From: Parcubacteria group bacterium
Lineage (GTDB): Bacteria; Patescibacteriota; Minisyncoccia; UBA6257; JACRHY01
Assembly: GCA_016215765.1 (NCBI GenBank)
Contig: JACRHY010000028.1
Coordinates: 1 to 18,492, forward strand
DNA: 18,492 bases
Reading direction: 5' to 3'
This document shows positions 12,153 to 18,492 of this stretch, in pieces. Every line of letters begins with the position of its first letter. The first letter of the stretch is position 1. Under the pieces are notes generated by a model, which was not told where the DNA came from, ran no database searches, and saw only the letters and a program-made list of their open reading frames with translations. The position numbers were made by a program, and so were the translations under genes.

Positions 12153-15100
12153 CTATGGCGTATACCCATATGTCATAATAAGATCGGCGGAATTTATATA
12201 AACGGATGTGGAAGTATTCGGCGTTACCGTAAGCGTGTTTGTTGACGTCGTATTAACGGTATTTACGCGGTGAAGAATTTGAAAGTAGCTTCTTAAAGTC
12301 CCCGAAGAAGTACCGGGAAGCGCGTATGTAATGGGCGACTCTGATTCATATTGCACGATTACTTGAGGAGAAATAACGGTTGTTTCGTAAATTCCGGCGA
12401 GAACCATAAAAGAGCTTTTCATTGACGGACTTAACTCCGTTGTGGTGGCCGTAAACGAATATGAGCCGGGATTGGCGTTGGTAATGGCCGTTGTCGTTCC
12501 CATCACGTGAAATCGCGTTGTTTTCGCCGGTTGGGTAACCGAGGTTGTCGAAAAAGAACAGAACGGTTGCGCTGACGGATTTGAAGCGGAATTCCCCGCG
12601 ATATCTTTTGACTTCGCTTTGTAGTAATACGTGGTTCCGGAATTTAGATTGGATAAAGTGATTGCGTGCGATGTGTTGACTCCGGCCGCCGGCACCGGAG
12701 CGCTGGCGCTTCCCGATAAATCCGCATTAACACTGTATTCCACCTGTCCGTCGGCCAAATCGGACGTCGGATTAAACGTCCAGCTTATCTTTATGCCGTT
12801 CGTCGCAAGCTCGCTTTGTCCGCCCGCGCATGTATTGGTGGGGCTAAATGTTATAACTGGCACGGCGGTGTCCATCTTGAAATCAACGCCGTTCGGATCG
12901 CCGTTGCCTCCGAAAGAAACCCAGTTACTGGCATAATCTCCCGTGCCTCCGCAGGTATTGGTATGCGTTCCCACACCGTTATTGCGGCATACTCGCGCCT
13001 GCCAGTGATAATCCCCATCGGAAGGAGTTATGGATATGGCGCAGCCGTTTGCTGAAACAGAACAATCCCAAGGCCCCGGAGCCGCCTTACCGGTTCCTTC
13101 CGCGGTGGCCGAACAATTGTTTGCGCCCGGCGCGCCGCCGCCACCTGTGCACGCGAATGAGGTTCCGATCGCTTTATATTCAATTTGCGGATAGAGTGTG
13201 CCGGTAGATAATCCCGACGACATAGTTATCGCAAGATAAATCGGCGTCGCGGAAGCCACCCCGCCGACAGAAATACTCTGCGTAAGGCCGGAGTTCTTAA
13301 ATTGACGCTCGGGAGGAGTGGACAGATCGGGATCGTTTGGCGTGCTGGAAAGCACGGTAAAACTTTTCCCGTTTGAATCATAACTGTTTGATTTCAAAAT
13401 GACATTCCCCGATACGGCGCCCGTCGGGACTGCAGTTCCCATCGCGGTATTACTCCAACTGGTAAAGGCAGTGGCGTCAACGTTATTGTAAAAAGTTACT
13501 TTATTATTTGCGTCAAATACTCCCGGACATGCTCCCGCGTTTTGACAAAAATGATTTCCGTTCACAGTTACCGGCTGTCCCTCCGCTTCGGAAGACGGCG
13601 TAAATCCGGTAATCCTCGGAAGCACGCGAAATCCGGCATAGCTATGACCCTTGCTGTCCGATGTGCGCGTTACGATGACATTTCCCACATAGTCGCCCGC
13701 CCCTCCGGCTCCGTCTCCAATAGTCGTGTTAGCTTTTACGGTAATACAGGTTGACGTATATGAACTGCCGCCGCATCGCGTCGCTATCGTCACTGATGGC
13801 GCGCTTTGCCCTAAAATTGTCACGCTTCCCGCGGAATCGAAGTGATCCCCGTTGATCTGTATTTCACCGTCTCGCAAGTCGGTGGTTGAATTGTTAGCCG
13901 GATCGTCCGTATCGTCATATTCTCGCGCCGTATCATTAACTCCGCCAAAGTCGTCAATAATGCCGGAGATACGCGGATAAATATAAAAAGTCAAAGGCGT
14001 GGCGTCGGATTGCGAAGCCGCCACCACCTGAAGCGAAGCAACGCCGCCGTTAGAAGCCAAAGTTGAAGAAACCGTAAAAATGATTTGGGTGTTTGTCCAA
14101 GCGCCATTAGCAATATCAACATCAGCTACCGTGGCGCTGCCGCCGACAATAAAATTTATACAACCGGTTCCCGAAGCGCCCGCGCAATTCGCCTGACTGC
14201 CGTCCGTAACCGTTCCGAAATTCGTTCCGGTAATGGTAATGGAATCCCCGCTTCGTCCGCCGTCGCCGCCAACGATATAAGTTACTGATGTAGCGTCTGG
14301 AACCGGCGCTCCGCCGACTGTCGCCTTCCACGCTGCATACCAATAACTCCCTGCCGAAACGTTGGTTTCCGTGGCGGTCAAGACCGTAAAGCCGGTGGAG
14401 ATGATGCCGGTAATGGCGCTCGTTATTGTGCCAGCCGCGATAAAAGGCAGAGCGCTGTCAGCGGCCATAGCGCTCGTGCGCGTCACGCCTTGAACAGCTG
14501 TCGTTCTTTTCACCCAGATATTGTCCGGCTGGAATCCGACGGTGGTGATATTTTGGCTGGCGCCGGTACCGGTGTAACTGTTGACCGTGAAATTGGTTCC
14601 TGATTTGAAGCCGAAATACCAAATAGTGGTGGCTGAAACGTTCGTATTGGTAACCGTGGTTCCCAGAGTAAAGCCGTTGGCGTCAAGGGAACTAATTTGA
14701 CCCGAAGCCGCGTCGGCAGTGGCGGAATAAAAGCTTGATATGGTTCCCGTATGCGCCGATGTCTTGAAAACGCCGCCGATAGCGCTGGCGGATTTAATGG
14801 ACAAAAGATTCGGCTGAAAAGGCATGCGGCTGACGCTTCTGGCGGCGGCGACTCCATTTCCGTAATACGCGCCGATGACAAAGTCCGCGGAACCGGAGTT
14901 ATTGTCCGGGTTAAATGCGTTGCCGTACGCTGTCCAGTAATAGACAACGGCGTTAGTGTTGACCGCGGTACTGATACCCACGGTAAAACCGTCGGGGTTC
15001 AAGGCGGTGATGGCGCCGGTAATATTAGCCGTAGCTGAATCAAGATAGGCGGTGGAATCGCCGCCCATCATGGAGGTCCTGAAGACGCCGGCAGTGGAGC

Positions 15101-16268
15101 CGCCCTTGATGATGACGAGGTCGGGCTTGAAACTAAGATTATCAACAGTCAATACTTGCGCTGTGCCGGTATATGAGCCGGTCGCCATTTTGAAGGTGCC
15201 GGAACCGGACGACTTGGCGGCCGCTCCGCCGAAAGCCGCGTAAAAAATCGCATTACCAGAACCATTGGCAGTGGAATTTGTTCCCACCTGAAAACCGGTT
15301 GATTGCAAGACCTGAATAGAGTCAGCTAAGTTGGCGGTGTCGGTAAAATAATTGGAGGTGTCGCCGTATGATTCCGAGACATTGTACATCGCCGAGACAG
15401 CGGTGGCCGCGTTGGCGTTTTTGAGAAAGACAAAGTTGGGCGCGGCGCTGAAGCCGGAAACCGCGATATTGGTATTGTCCGTGGCATTGCCGGTATAAGT
15501 GCCGACCGCGATTGAGTTTGCTACCGCTTTGAAAGCGAGGAAATAGACGGTTGCGCCGGTCGGGCTGTTGGTGGCGCCGACCGTAAAACCGGTGGCGTCA
15601 AGCGTGGTAAAAAGAACGCCGGTGGTGTCCTGGGTGGTGGCGGCGAAATACTGGCCGACATTGGTTGCCATGGAAGAAGACCGCCAGCTGGGAGCAACGG
15701 CGGTGGCCGGCTTCACCATCACAAGATTCGGCTGAAAACCGGTGGTAACGGCTTTGGCCGCGGCCGTTCCCTGATACGAGCCGACACAGAAAACGCCGCT
15801 GGCGCTGCAATCAGAACCGGTAAACGCTATCCAGGTATGGACAATGCTTGCCGTATTGGTATTGGCGCCGTCAACCGTAAAGCCGTCGGCGTTCAAAGTG
15901 ATGCCAGTGGTAAGGTCAGCGGTGGCGGCGCCAAGGTAGGCGACATTGGGCGCGGGCATAGCCGTGGTTTTCAAGAGAGCGCCCACGCCGGCAGTGGTGT
16001 CCGGTTTGATGATTACCGCTTGCGGCGCGAACCCGAGACCGGTGATAGCTTTGGCTGTGCCGTTGCCGACATAAGTGCCGGTTTGGATGGTATAAGTCGC
16101 CGCCTGCGCTTCTTTGACTTTCAGATTCTGCGCTAATTTCTCCGCGCCGAAATAATTCAAAACCACCGGCCCCAAATTGGAAAACCCCAAAACCGCGATA
16201 AAAAAAATTATCGCCGCCGGTTTCAAAAATTTCAAAAATGTTTTTGATTTTCCCCTAAAAAATTTCAT
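12153..16268 (-). CDS. Large secreted adhesin-like protein with six tandem repeats, IPT/TIG and fibronectin-III-type modules (1371 aa)
   Basis: A long signal region (hydrophobic 17-36, likely cleavage after EAQA, residue 56) is followed by six tandem repeats of about 90-95 residues at roughly 58-152, 160-249, 253-347, 359-450, 462-555 and 558-648. Each starts V-x-(T/S)-Y-x-G, has a GFxP(N/D)-hydrophobic-IK strand, a middle TA-x-(D/N)-x-T block and a DGFTV-type strand. Three IPT/TIG-like modules follow (about 662-765, 767-884, 885-973). Next come a Cys-containing beta domain (to about 1130), a fibronectin type III module with SNLNSGTTYYYKAKSKDIAG (1135-1240) and a Thr-rich C-terminal domain. 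The composition is low in charge and rich in Thr/Ser/Ala/Gly, typical of secreted surface fibres. It starts 7 nt after the hepT stop. It likely acts on the cell surface, with the pilus or S-layer; the ligand is unknown. Confidence 0.85.
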   Translation of the reverse strand: MKFFRGKSKTFLKFLKPAAIIFFIAVLGFSNLGPVVLNYFGAEKLAQNLKVKEAQAATYTIQTGTYVGNGTAKAITGLGFAPQAVIIKPDTTAGVGALLKTTAMPAPNVAYLGAATADLTTGITLNADGFTVDGANTNTASIVHTWIAFTGSDCSASGVFCVGSYQGTAAAKAVTTGFQPNLVMVKPATAVAPSWRSSSMATNVGQYFAATTQDTTGVLFTTLDATGFTVGATNSPTGATVYFLAFKAVANSIAVGTYTGNATDNTNIAVSGFSAAPNFVFLKNANAATAVSAMYNVSESYGDTSNYFTDTANLADSIQVLQSTGFQVGTNSTANGSGNAIFYAAFGGAAAKSSGSGTFKMATGSYTGTAQVLTVDNLSFKPDLVIIKGGSTAGVFRTSMMGGDSTAYLDSATANITGAITALNPDGFTVGISTAVNTNAVVYYWTAYGNAFNPDNNSGSADFVIGAYYGNGVAAARSVSRMPFQPNLLSIKSASAIGGVFKTSAHTGTISSFYSATADAASGQISSLDANGFTLGTTVTNTNVSATTIWYFGFKSGTNFTVNSYTGTGASQNITTVGFQPDNIWVKRTTAVQGVTRTSAMAADSALPFIAAGTITSAITGIISTGFTVLTATETNVSAGSYWYAAWKATVGGAPVPDATSVTYIVGGDGGRSGDSITITGTNFGTVTDGSQANCAGASGTGCINFIVGGSATVADVDIANGAWTNTQIIFTVSSTLASNGGVASLQVVAASQSDATPLTFYIYPRISGIIDDFGGVNDTAREYDDTDDPANNSTTDLRDGEIQINGDHFDSAGSVTILGQSAPSVTIATRCGGSSYTSTCITVKANTTIGDGAGGAGDYVGNVIVTRTSDSKGHSYAGFRVLPRITGFTPSSEAEGQPVTVNGNHFCQNAGACPGVFDANNKVTFYNNVDATAFTSWSNTAMGTAVPTGAVSGNVILKSNSYDSNGKSFTVLSSTPNDPDLSTPPERQFKNSGLTQSISVGGVASATPIYLAITMSSGLSTGTLYPQIEYKAIGTSFACTGGGGAPGANNCSATAEGTGKAAPGPWDCSVSANGCAISITPSDGDYHWQARVCRNNGVGTHTNTCGGTGDYASNWVSFGGNGDPNGVDFKMDTAVPVITFSPTNTCAGGQSELATNGIKISWTFNPTSDLADGQVEYSVNADLSGSASAPVPAAGVNTSHAITLSNLNSGTTYYYKAKSKDIAGNSASNPSAQPFCSFSTTSVTQPAKTTRFHVMGTTTAITNANPGSYSFTATTTELSPSMKSSFMVLAGIYETTVISPQVIVQYESESPITYALPGTSSGTLRSYFQILHRVNTVNTTSTNTLTVTPNTSTSVYINSADLIMTYGYTP
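16166..16202 (-). repeat. Signal-peptide DNA repeat, copy 1
   Basis: A 37-bp stretch encoding IAVLGFSNLGPV in the signal region of the 1371-residue protein. It is identical, base for base, to 16939-16975 and matches 17713-17749 at about 32 of 37 bases. Confidence 0.9.
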
Positions 16269-16275
16269 TATTGAG

Positions 16276-16620
16276 TTATTGTTCTAAATTTTTTAGCAAT
16301 TCCGAAATCTGCTTTTTTAAAATAGGAACACTTGTTTTTACAATTCCCCAGACTAAATCAATATCAACGCCGGAATAATCATGAATAAGCGTATCGCGAG
16401 TGCCGGCGATTTTCTTCCACGGAATATCCGGATGTTTGTTTCTGAATGAAATCGGCAGGCCTTTCACCGCTTCTCCAATAATTTCTATTCTTCTGAAAAC
16501 CGCGTCTTGTGTTTGAGGCGTGTCAAAAAATTTATTTTTGGAAATATTTTTCGTGTATTCTTCAATGCTTTCAATGCTATCTAAAACATCAAGTAATAAA
16601 ATTTTAGGATCTTTTTTCAT
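16276..16620 (-). CDS. hepT: HepT-like toxin (HEPN RNase) of a MntA-HepT module
   Basis: A 114-residue all-helical HEPN protein. The catalytic motif R-x4-H-x-Y is present as RDTLIHDY, and FRRIEIIGEAVKGLP is typical of HepT (formerly DUF86). HepT is an RNase toxin held inactive when MntA adds AMP units to the Tyr of that motif. The gene overlaps the upstream nucleotidyltransferase by 17 nt, the usual tight pairing, and ends 7 nt before the giant surface gene, so read-through between them is likely. All active-site residues are present, so it may be functional. It looks like an insertion in the surface locus, since copies of the signal-peptide repeat lie on both sides of the pair. Confidence 0.9.
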   Translation of the reverse strand: MKKDPKILLLDVLDSIESIEEYTKNISKNKFFDTPQTQDAVFRRIEIIGEAVKGLPISFRNKHPDIPWKKIAGTRDTLIHDYSGVDIDLVWGIVKTSVPILKKQISELLKNLEQ

Positions 16621-16897
16621 AAATCACCTTTTCATCTCTTAAGATTATCTTCTTCAAGCGAGGTTTAATGGCGCCATAAGATACAAGGTCAACTTTTTTG
16701 CCAAGTTTTTCTTCCAAATCTAATTTTAAACCGACGAAATCAAATAAATTTTTGCCCTTTTCAAGTTTTACCAAAATATCAATGTCGCTGTTTTTTCTCG
16801 CTTCGCCTCGGGCGACAGAACCGAAAAGCGCCGCCTTGGTTACTCCTTGACGTTTTAAAATCGGCACTATTTTGGTTTTTATATTCGCGGTGGTCAT
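16604..16897 (-). CDS. mntA: MntA-like minimal nucleotidyltransferase antitoxin
   Basis: A 97-residue nucleotidyltransferase with the signature GS-x10-D-x-D (GSVARGEARKNSDIDILV) and a downstream Asp in KKVDLVSYG as the third acidic residue. MntA proteins attach AMP to the Tyr of the HepT R-x4-H-x-Y motif and so block the toxin. Antitoxin precedes toxin, as in most known pairs, with a 17-nt overlap. The promoter at 16904-16931 would start transcription at or beside the ATG, giving a leaderless message; no Shine-Dalgarno site could then be used. The AT content is higher than in the GC-rich pilus genes downstream, which fits acquisition from elsewhere. Confidence 0.9.
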   Translation of the reverse strand: MTTANIKTKIVPILKRQGVTKAALFGSVARGEARKNSDIDILVKLEKGKNLFDFVGLKLDLEEKLGKKVDLVSYGAIKPRLKKIILRDEKVIYEKRS

Positions 16898-16903
16898 AGA
16901 TGA

Positions 16904-16931
16904 ATTATATCTTTTTTTATTGATTATTCAA
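16904..16931 (-). promoter_or_regulatory. Promoter of mntA-hepT, probably leaderless
   Basis: On the - strand TTGAAT (16931-16926) and a perfect TATAAT (16909-16904) are 16 bp apart. A start 7 nt downstream falls at 16897, the A of the mntA ATG. The -35 overlaps the stop codon of the orphan signal-peptide fragment. Confidence 0.65.
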
Positions 16932-17032
16932 AAAACCCCCGGCCCCAAATTGGAAAACCCCAAAACCGCGATAAATAAAAATATTGCTCCGAATTTAAAA
17001 ATATTTTTGCTGGATTTAAAAACTTTTTTCAT
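16928..17032 (-). pseudogene. Orphan signal-peptide fragment of a surface-protein gene (34 aa)
   Basis: The frame runs from ATG 17032 to TGA 16928-16930 and reads as a basic start, a hydrophobic helix and IAVLGFSNLGPGVF. This is the N-terminus of the 1371-residue protein (same IAVLGFSNLGP) without its body. The DNA is identical over 37 bp. It most likely remains from a related surface gene whose body was lost when the MntA-HepT pair arrived, or it is a donor copy for recombination. A functional 34-residue membrane peptide cannot be excluded. Confidence 0.7.
16939..16975 (-). repeat. Signal-peptide DNA repeat, copy 2
   Basis: Identical over 37 bp to 16166-16202. It lies within the orphan fragment, so the two identical copies directly bracket the MntA-HepT pair in the same orientation. 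Confidence 0.9.
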
Positions 17033-17049
17033 TATTAAAATATTTTAAC

Positions 17050-17595
17050 TTATTTTTCATCAACTAAAAACTGCCTGATATCGTTTTCTGTTAATAAGCG
17101 CCTAATATCAGAATGTGTAATCAAGCCATAAGACGGTTTGTGCGAAAAACCGACATATTCTATTTTCTTTTTCATTAAACGAACTTTGGCAAGAGCTGGT
17201 ATAAGGTCGGTATCAGAGCTTATTAAAATTGCCGTGTCGTATAAATTTTCATAAGCGCCGATTAAAAGATCCACTGCCATTAAAACATCAACTCCTTTTT
17301 CATGATATGCGTCATTATTTTTTAGCATGTGGCCAAATTCTATTTCCCATTCGTACTTTTGCAGTTTACCGGTCAAAATTCTTTGTCCGCGCATTAATTC
17401 TTTGCTTTTTAAATTATTCCGCTCTTCTCTAATAGCTCCGATATAATATTTTTTTACCGTAGCGTTTCGTTTGCCAAGTAAAAATTGACTAAATTTTCCA
17501 TAATCAAAAGATAAAAGATTAAACAGTTTTAATTCTTTCAAACGATGATAAAAATTACTTCCGTCAATAATTATAAAAACTCGTTCATTATTCAT
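17050..17595 (-). CDS. NYN-domain (LabA/DUF88-like) putative RNase
   Basis: A 181-residue PIN-like NYN protein. The N-terminal strand FIIIDGSNFYHRL carries the first catalytic Asp, KGVDVLMAVDLL supplies the middle acidic residues and ILISSDTDLIPALAKV the third, as in LabA/DUF88 proteins that are thought to cleave RNA. The ending ITHSDIRRLLTENDIRQFL is helical. ATG 17595 (MNNERVF) is preferred to the frame start at 17613, which lies in a hairpin. A terminator-like hairpin ends 5 nt upstream, and a promoter and palindrome lie beyond it, which suggests attenuation (see findings). The gene is AT-rich compared with the pilus genes. It may be an accessory or defence-type nuclease; no partner is visible. 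Confidence 0.87.
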   Translation of the reverse strand: MNNERVFIIIDGSNFYHRLKELKLFNLLSFDYGKFSQFLLGKRNATVKKYYIGAIREERNNLKSKELMRGQRILTGKLQKYEWEIEFGHMLKNNDAYHEKGVDVLMAVDLLIGAYENLYDTAILISSDTDLIPALAKVRLMKKKIEYVGFSHKPSYGLITHSDIRRLLTENDIRQFLVDEK

Positions 17596-18271
17596 ACAAC
17601 AAAAACCCCGCACGGTCCGAAGACGGCGCGGGGGTGGTTAACATTATTAATGTTAATGGAAATAAAACAATTGTCAAATATAAGATTGTGGATAACTCCG
17701 TTGCCGAAAATACCGGCCCCAAATTAGAAAACCCAAAAACCGCAATCATTAAAAATATTGAGCCGGATTTTATTGCCTTTTTATAATCCTCTAATTCTCC
17801 TCGTCTCCATTCCGGCGTAATTAAATCAAGGGAGTTACAATGAATATAATAAGGCAAATGAATAAAGTGCGCCTCGTCTTTTATTGCGATTCTTTTATAC
17901 TTTCCTTCAAATAACGCCCCGCTTCTTTTATATTTTTCATTAAAATATCTTGAATATCCGGCATTTAATTTTTTCATAAAAAGCGCTACGCCATTTTTTA
18001 TTTTTGGCGCAAGAAATAAATGATAATGATTAGGCATAAGACAAAACGCCAATAAATTAACCAATAATTTTCTCGGCTTTCTCTCCGCCCTTTTTTCAAT
18101 ATTCGGTCGTCGGACGACCGAATATTGTTTTCGGAAAAGATAAGAAGAAATATCAGCCGGTTCCTGATCGTTAAATTCAAATAAATCGTGGATGAAACGA
18201 AAATAATCTTGTTCATTAAGAAAAATTTTACGTTTATCAACTCCCCTATTTAAAACATGAATTAATTCCAT
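17588..18271 (-). CDS. REP-associated Y1 transposase (RAYT), C-terminus replaced by signal-peptide sequence
   Basis: Residues 1-168 are a REP-type (TnpA_REP, IS200-like) single-strand transposase: VLNRGVDKRKIF, the HUH site LMPNHYHLF (His82, His84), the likely catalytic Tyr106 in AGYSRYF, then KRSGALFEGKYK and HLPYYIHCNSLDL. At EDYKKAIK the normal C-terminal helix is replaced by KSGSIFLMIAVFGFSNLGPVFSA, the surface-protein signal segment, and the frame then runs through non-coding sequence to a stop inside the NYN start region (8-nt overlap). The core HUH and Tyr residues are intact but the tail is not native, so activity is uncertain. A REP-like palindrome lies inside the gene (residues 49-58) and another just upstream. 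No Shine-Dalgarno site. Confidence 0.82.
   Translation of the reverse strand: MELIHVLNRGVDKRKIFLNEQDYFRFIHDLFEFNDQEPADISSYLFRKQYSVVRRPNIEKRAERKPRKLLVNLLAFCLMPNHYHLFLAPKIKNGVALFMKKLNAGYSRYFNEKYKRSGALFEGKYKRIAIKDEAHFIHLPYYIHCNSLDLITPEWRRGELEDYKKAIKSGSIFLMIAVFGFSNLGPVFSATELSTILYLTIVLFPLTLIMLTTPAPSSDRAGFLLYE
17600..17634 (-). terminator. Intrinsic terminator or attenuator before the NYN gene
   Basis: On the - strand a GC-rich stem (17633-17606; 10 of 12 pairs, closed by a TTCG loop) is followed by TTTTT (17605-17601). The NYN ATG is only 5 nt further. It either ends transcription from the transposase side or acts as an attenuator for NYN. Confidence 0.75.
17638..17656. promoter_or_regulatory. 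Operator-like palindrome before the NYN gene
   Basis: TTAACATTA-T-TAATGTTAA is a perfect 9-bp inverted repeat with a 1-nt centre. It overlaps the -10 region of the possible promoter at 17649-17677, where a repressor would block transcription. Confidence 0.55.
17649..17677 (-). promoter_or_regulatory. Possible promoter of the NYN gene
   Basis: On the - strand a perfect TTGACA (17677-17672) is followed after 17 bp by AACATT (17654-17649), a poor -10. The perfect -35 is the main reason to list it. Confidence 0.35.
17713..17749 (-). repeat. Signal-peptide DNA repeat, copy 3
   Basis: Matches the 37-bp element at about 32 of 37 bases and encodes MIAVFGFSNLGPV. It is read as the altered C-terminus of the RAYT gene, so that gene was probably joined to a third surface-protein start. 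Confidence 0.85.
18097..18127. repeat. REP-like perfect palindrome inside the RAYT gene
   Basis: The 15-bp arms CAATATTCGGTCGTC and GACGACCGAATATTG are separated by a single G. It encodes QYSVVRRPNI in frame. Its right arm matches the right arm of the element upstream of the gene. Confidence 0.9.
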
Positions 18272-18289
18272 ATTTTTACTTTACTTTTC

Positions 18290-18318
18290 AACATTCGGAC
18301 GTCCGACGACCGAATATT
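18290..18318. repeat. REP-like imperfect palindrome upstream of the RAYT gene
   Basis: Arms AACATTCGGACGTC and GACGACCGAATATT pair with two mismatches around one C. It lies 18 bp before the RAYT ATG and reaches into the stop codon of the upstream gene. This is the usual place for the REP partner of a RAYT. Confidence 0.8.
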
Positions 18319-18492
18319 ACTGCGTCAATTTTAAACTGCCGCCGGAAGCGTCAATGCTGGACTGACTTCCAAAAGTGGTCGCCGGGCAGGTGGTGGTGGC
18401 GGTGCCGGTTCCGCCGGTCCAGTCCGTCTGAAGGCAAACCAGATTCCGCCACCGCGTGGCGTATTCGCTCCAGGAAACGGAGTCCTCTCCCC
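18317..18492 (-). CDS. C-terminal end of a secreted or surface protein (partial)
   Basis: The frame is open from the window edge to TAA at 18317-18319, giving 58 residues. It reads DSVSWSEYATRWRNLVCLQ, then a Thr/Gly-rich TGGTGTATTTCPATTFGSQ and SIDASGGSLKLTQ at the end. The Thr/Ser/Gly richness and two Cys match the exported proteins of this locus, so an extracellular protein is likely. The family cannot be named from this fragment. The REP-like palindrome overlaps its stop codon. Confidence 0.6.
   Translation of the reverse strand, partial: GEDSVSWSEYATRWRNLVCLQTDWTGGTGTATTTCPATTFGSQSSIDASGGSLKLTQ

Noticed and set aside
17596..17613. NYN start at 17613 (MRGFCC extension)
   Set aside because: It falls in the terminator hairpin; MNNERVFIIIDGSN begins at the usual distance before the first catalytic Asp.

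Overview
The window looks like a piece of a Candidate Phyla Radiation (Patescibacteria, probably Parcubacteria-type) genome. The reasons are a compact gene layout, starts that mostly lack a Shine-Dalgarno site, a short bacterial-type valyl-tRNA synthetase, a fused PilM-PilN protein, a REP-type Y1 transposase, stand-alone four-helix-bundle (23S rRNA intervening-sequence type, IVP) domains, and short palindromic or tandem repeats inside and between genes. TGA is used as a stop, so there is no sign of code 25. This assignment is inference; no rRNA gene is present.

Left part (1-5825, mostly + strand): the 3' end of an IS transposase and a strong terminator; a tRNA-Glu(TTC) gene; tsaD (t6A synthesis) starting 3 nt after the tRNA and broken by a 1-nt frameshift; a divergent operon of two small paralogous unknown proteins; valS; a PrsW-like membrane protease overlapping valS; and an Hsp20 chaperone. 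Positions 5826-6369 hold no convincing gene. They contain tandem repeats, including a minisatellite with an 18-bp unit bracketed by large palindromes, between convergent genes.

Right part (6370-18492, all - strand): a type IV pilus and surface-protein locus. In transcription order after a partial secreted protein it holds a REP-type transposase, an NYN-domain protein, an orphan signal-peptide fragment, a MntA-HepT toxin-antitoxin pair, a 1371-residue secreted adhesin-like protein, two unknown exported or anchored proteins, two pilin-like proteins, a PilM-PilN fusion, PilO and a small membrane protein. The pilins, PilMN and PilO would form the assembly platform and fibre; the secreted proteins are plausible tip or surface partners.

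The most unusual signal is a family of short arrays, each about four copies of a 7-bp unit. Four lie inside tsaD, in variable loops. Four more bracket, in inverted orientation, two IVP domains that are each fused in frame to the N-terminus of a pilin-like protein. Each unit could fold at RNA level like an intervening sequence and resembles a small mobile cassette. A second signal is a signal-peptide segment found three times between 16166 and 17749, two copies identical over 37 bp. A third is a REP-like palindrome found both upstream of and inside the transposase gene. All family assignments rest on reading motifs by eye.
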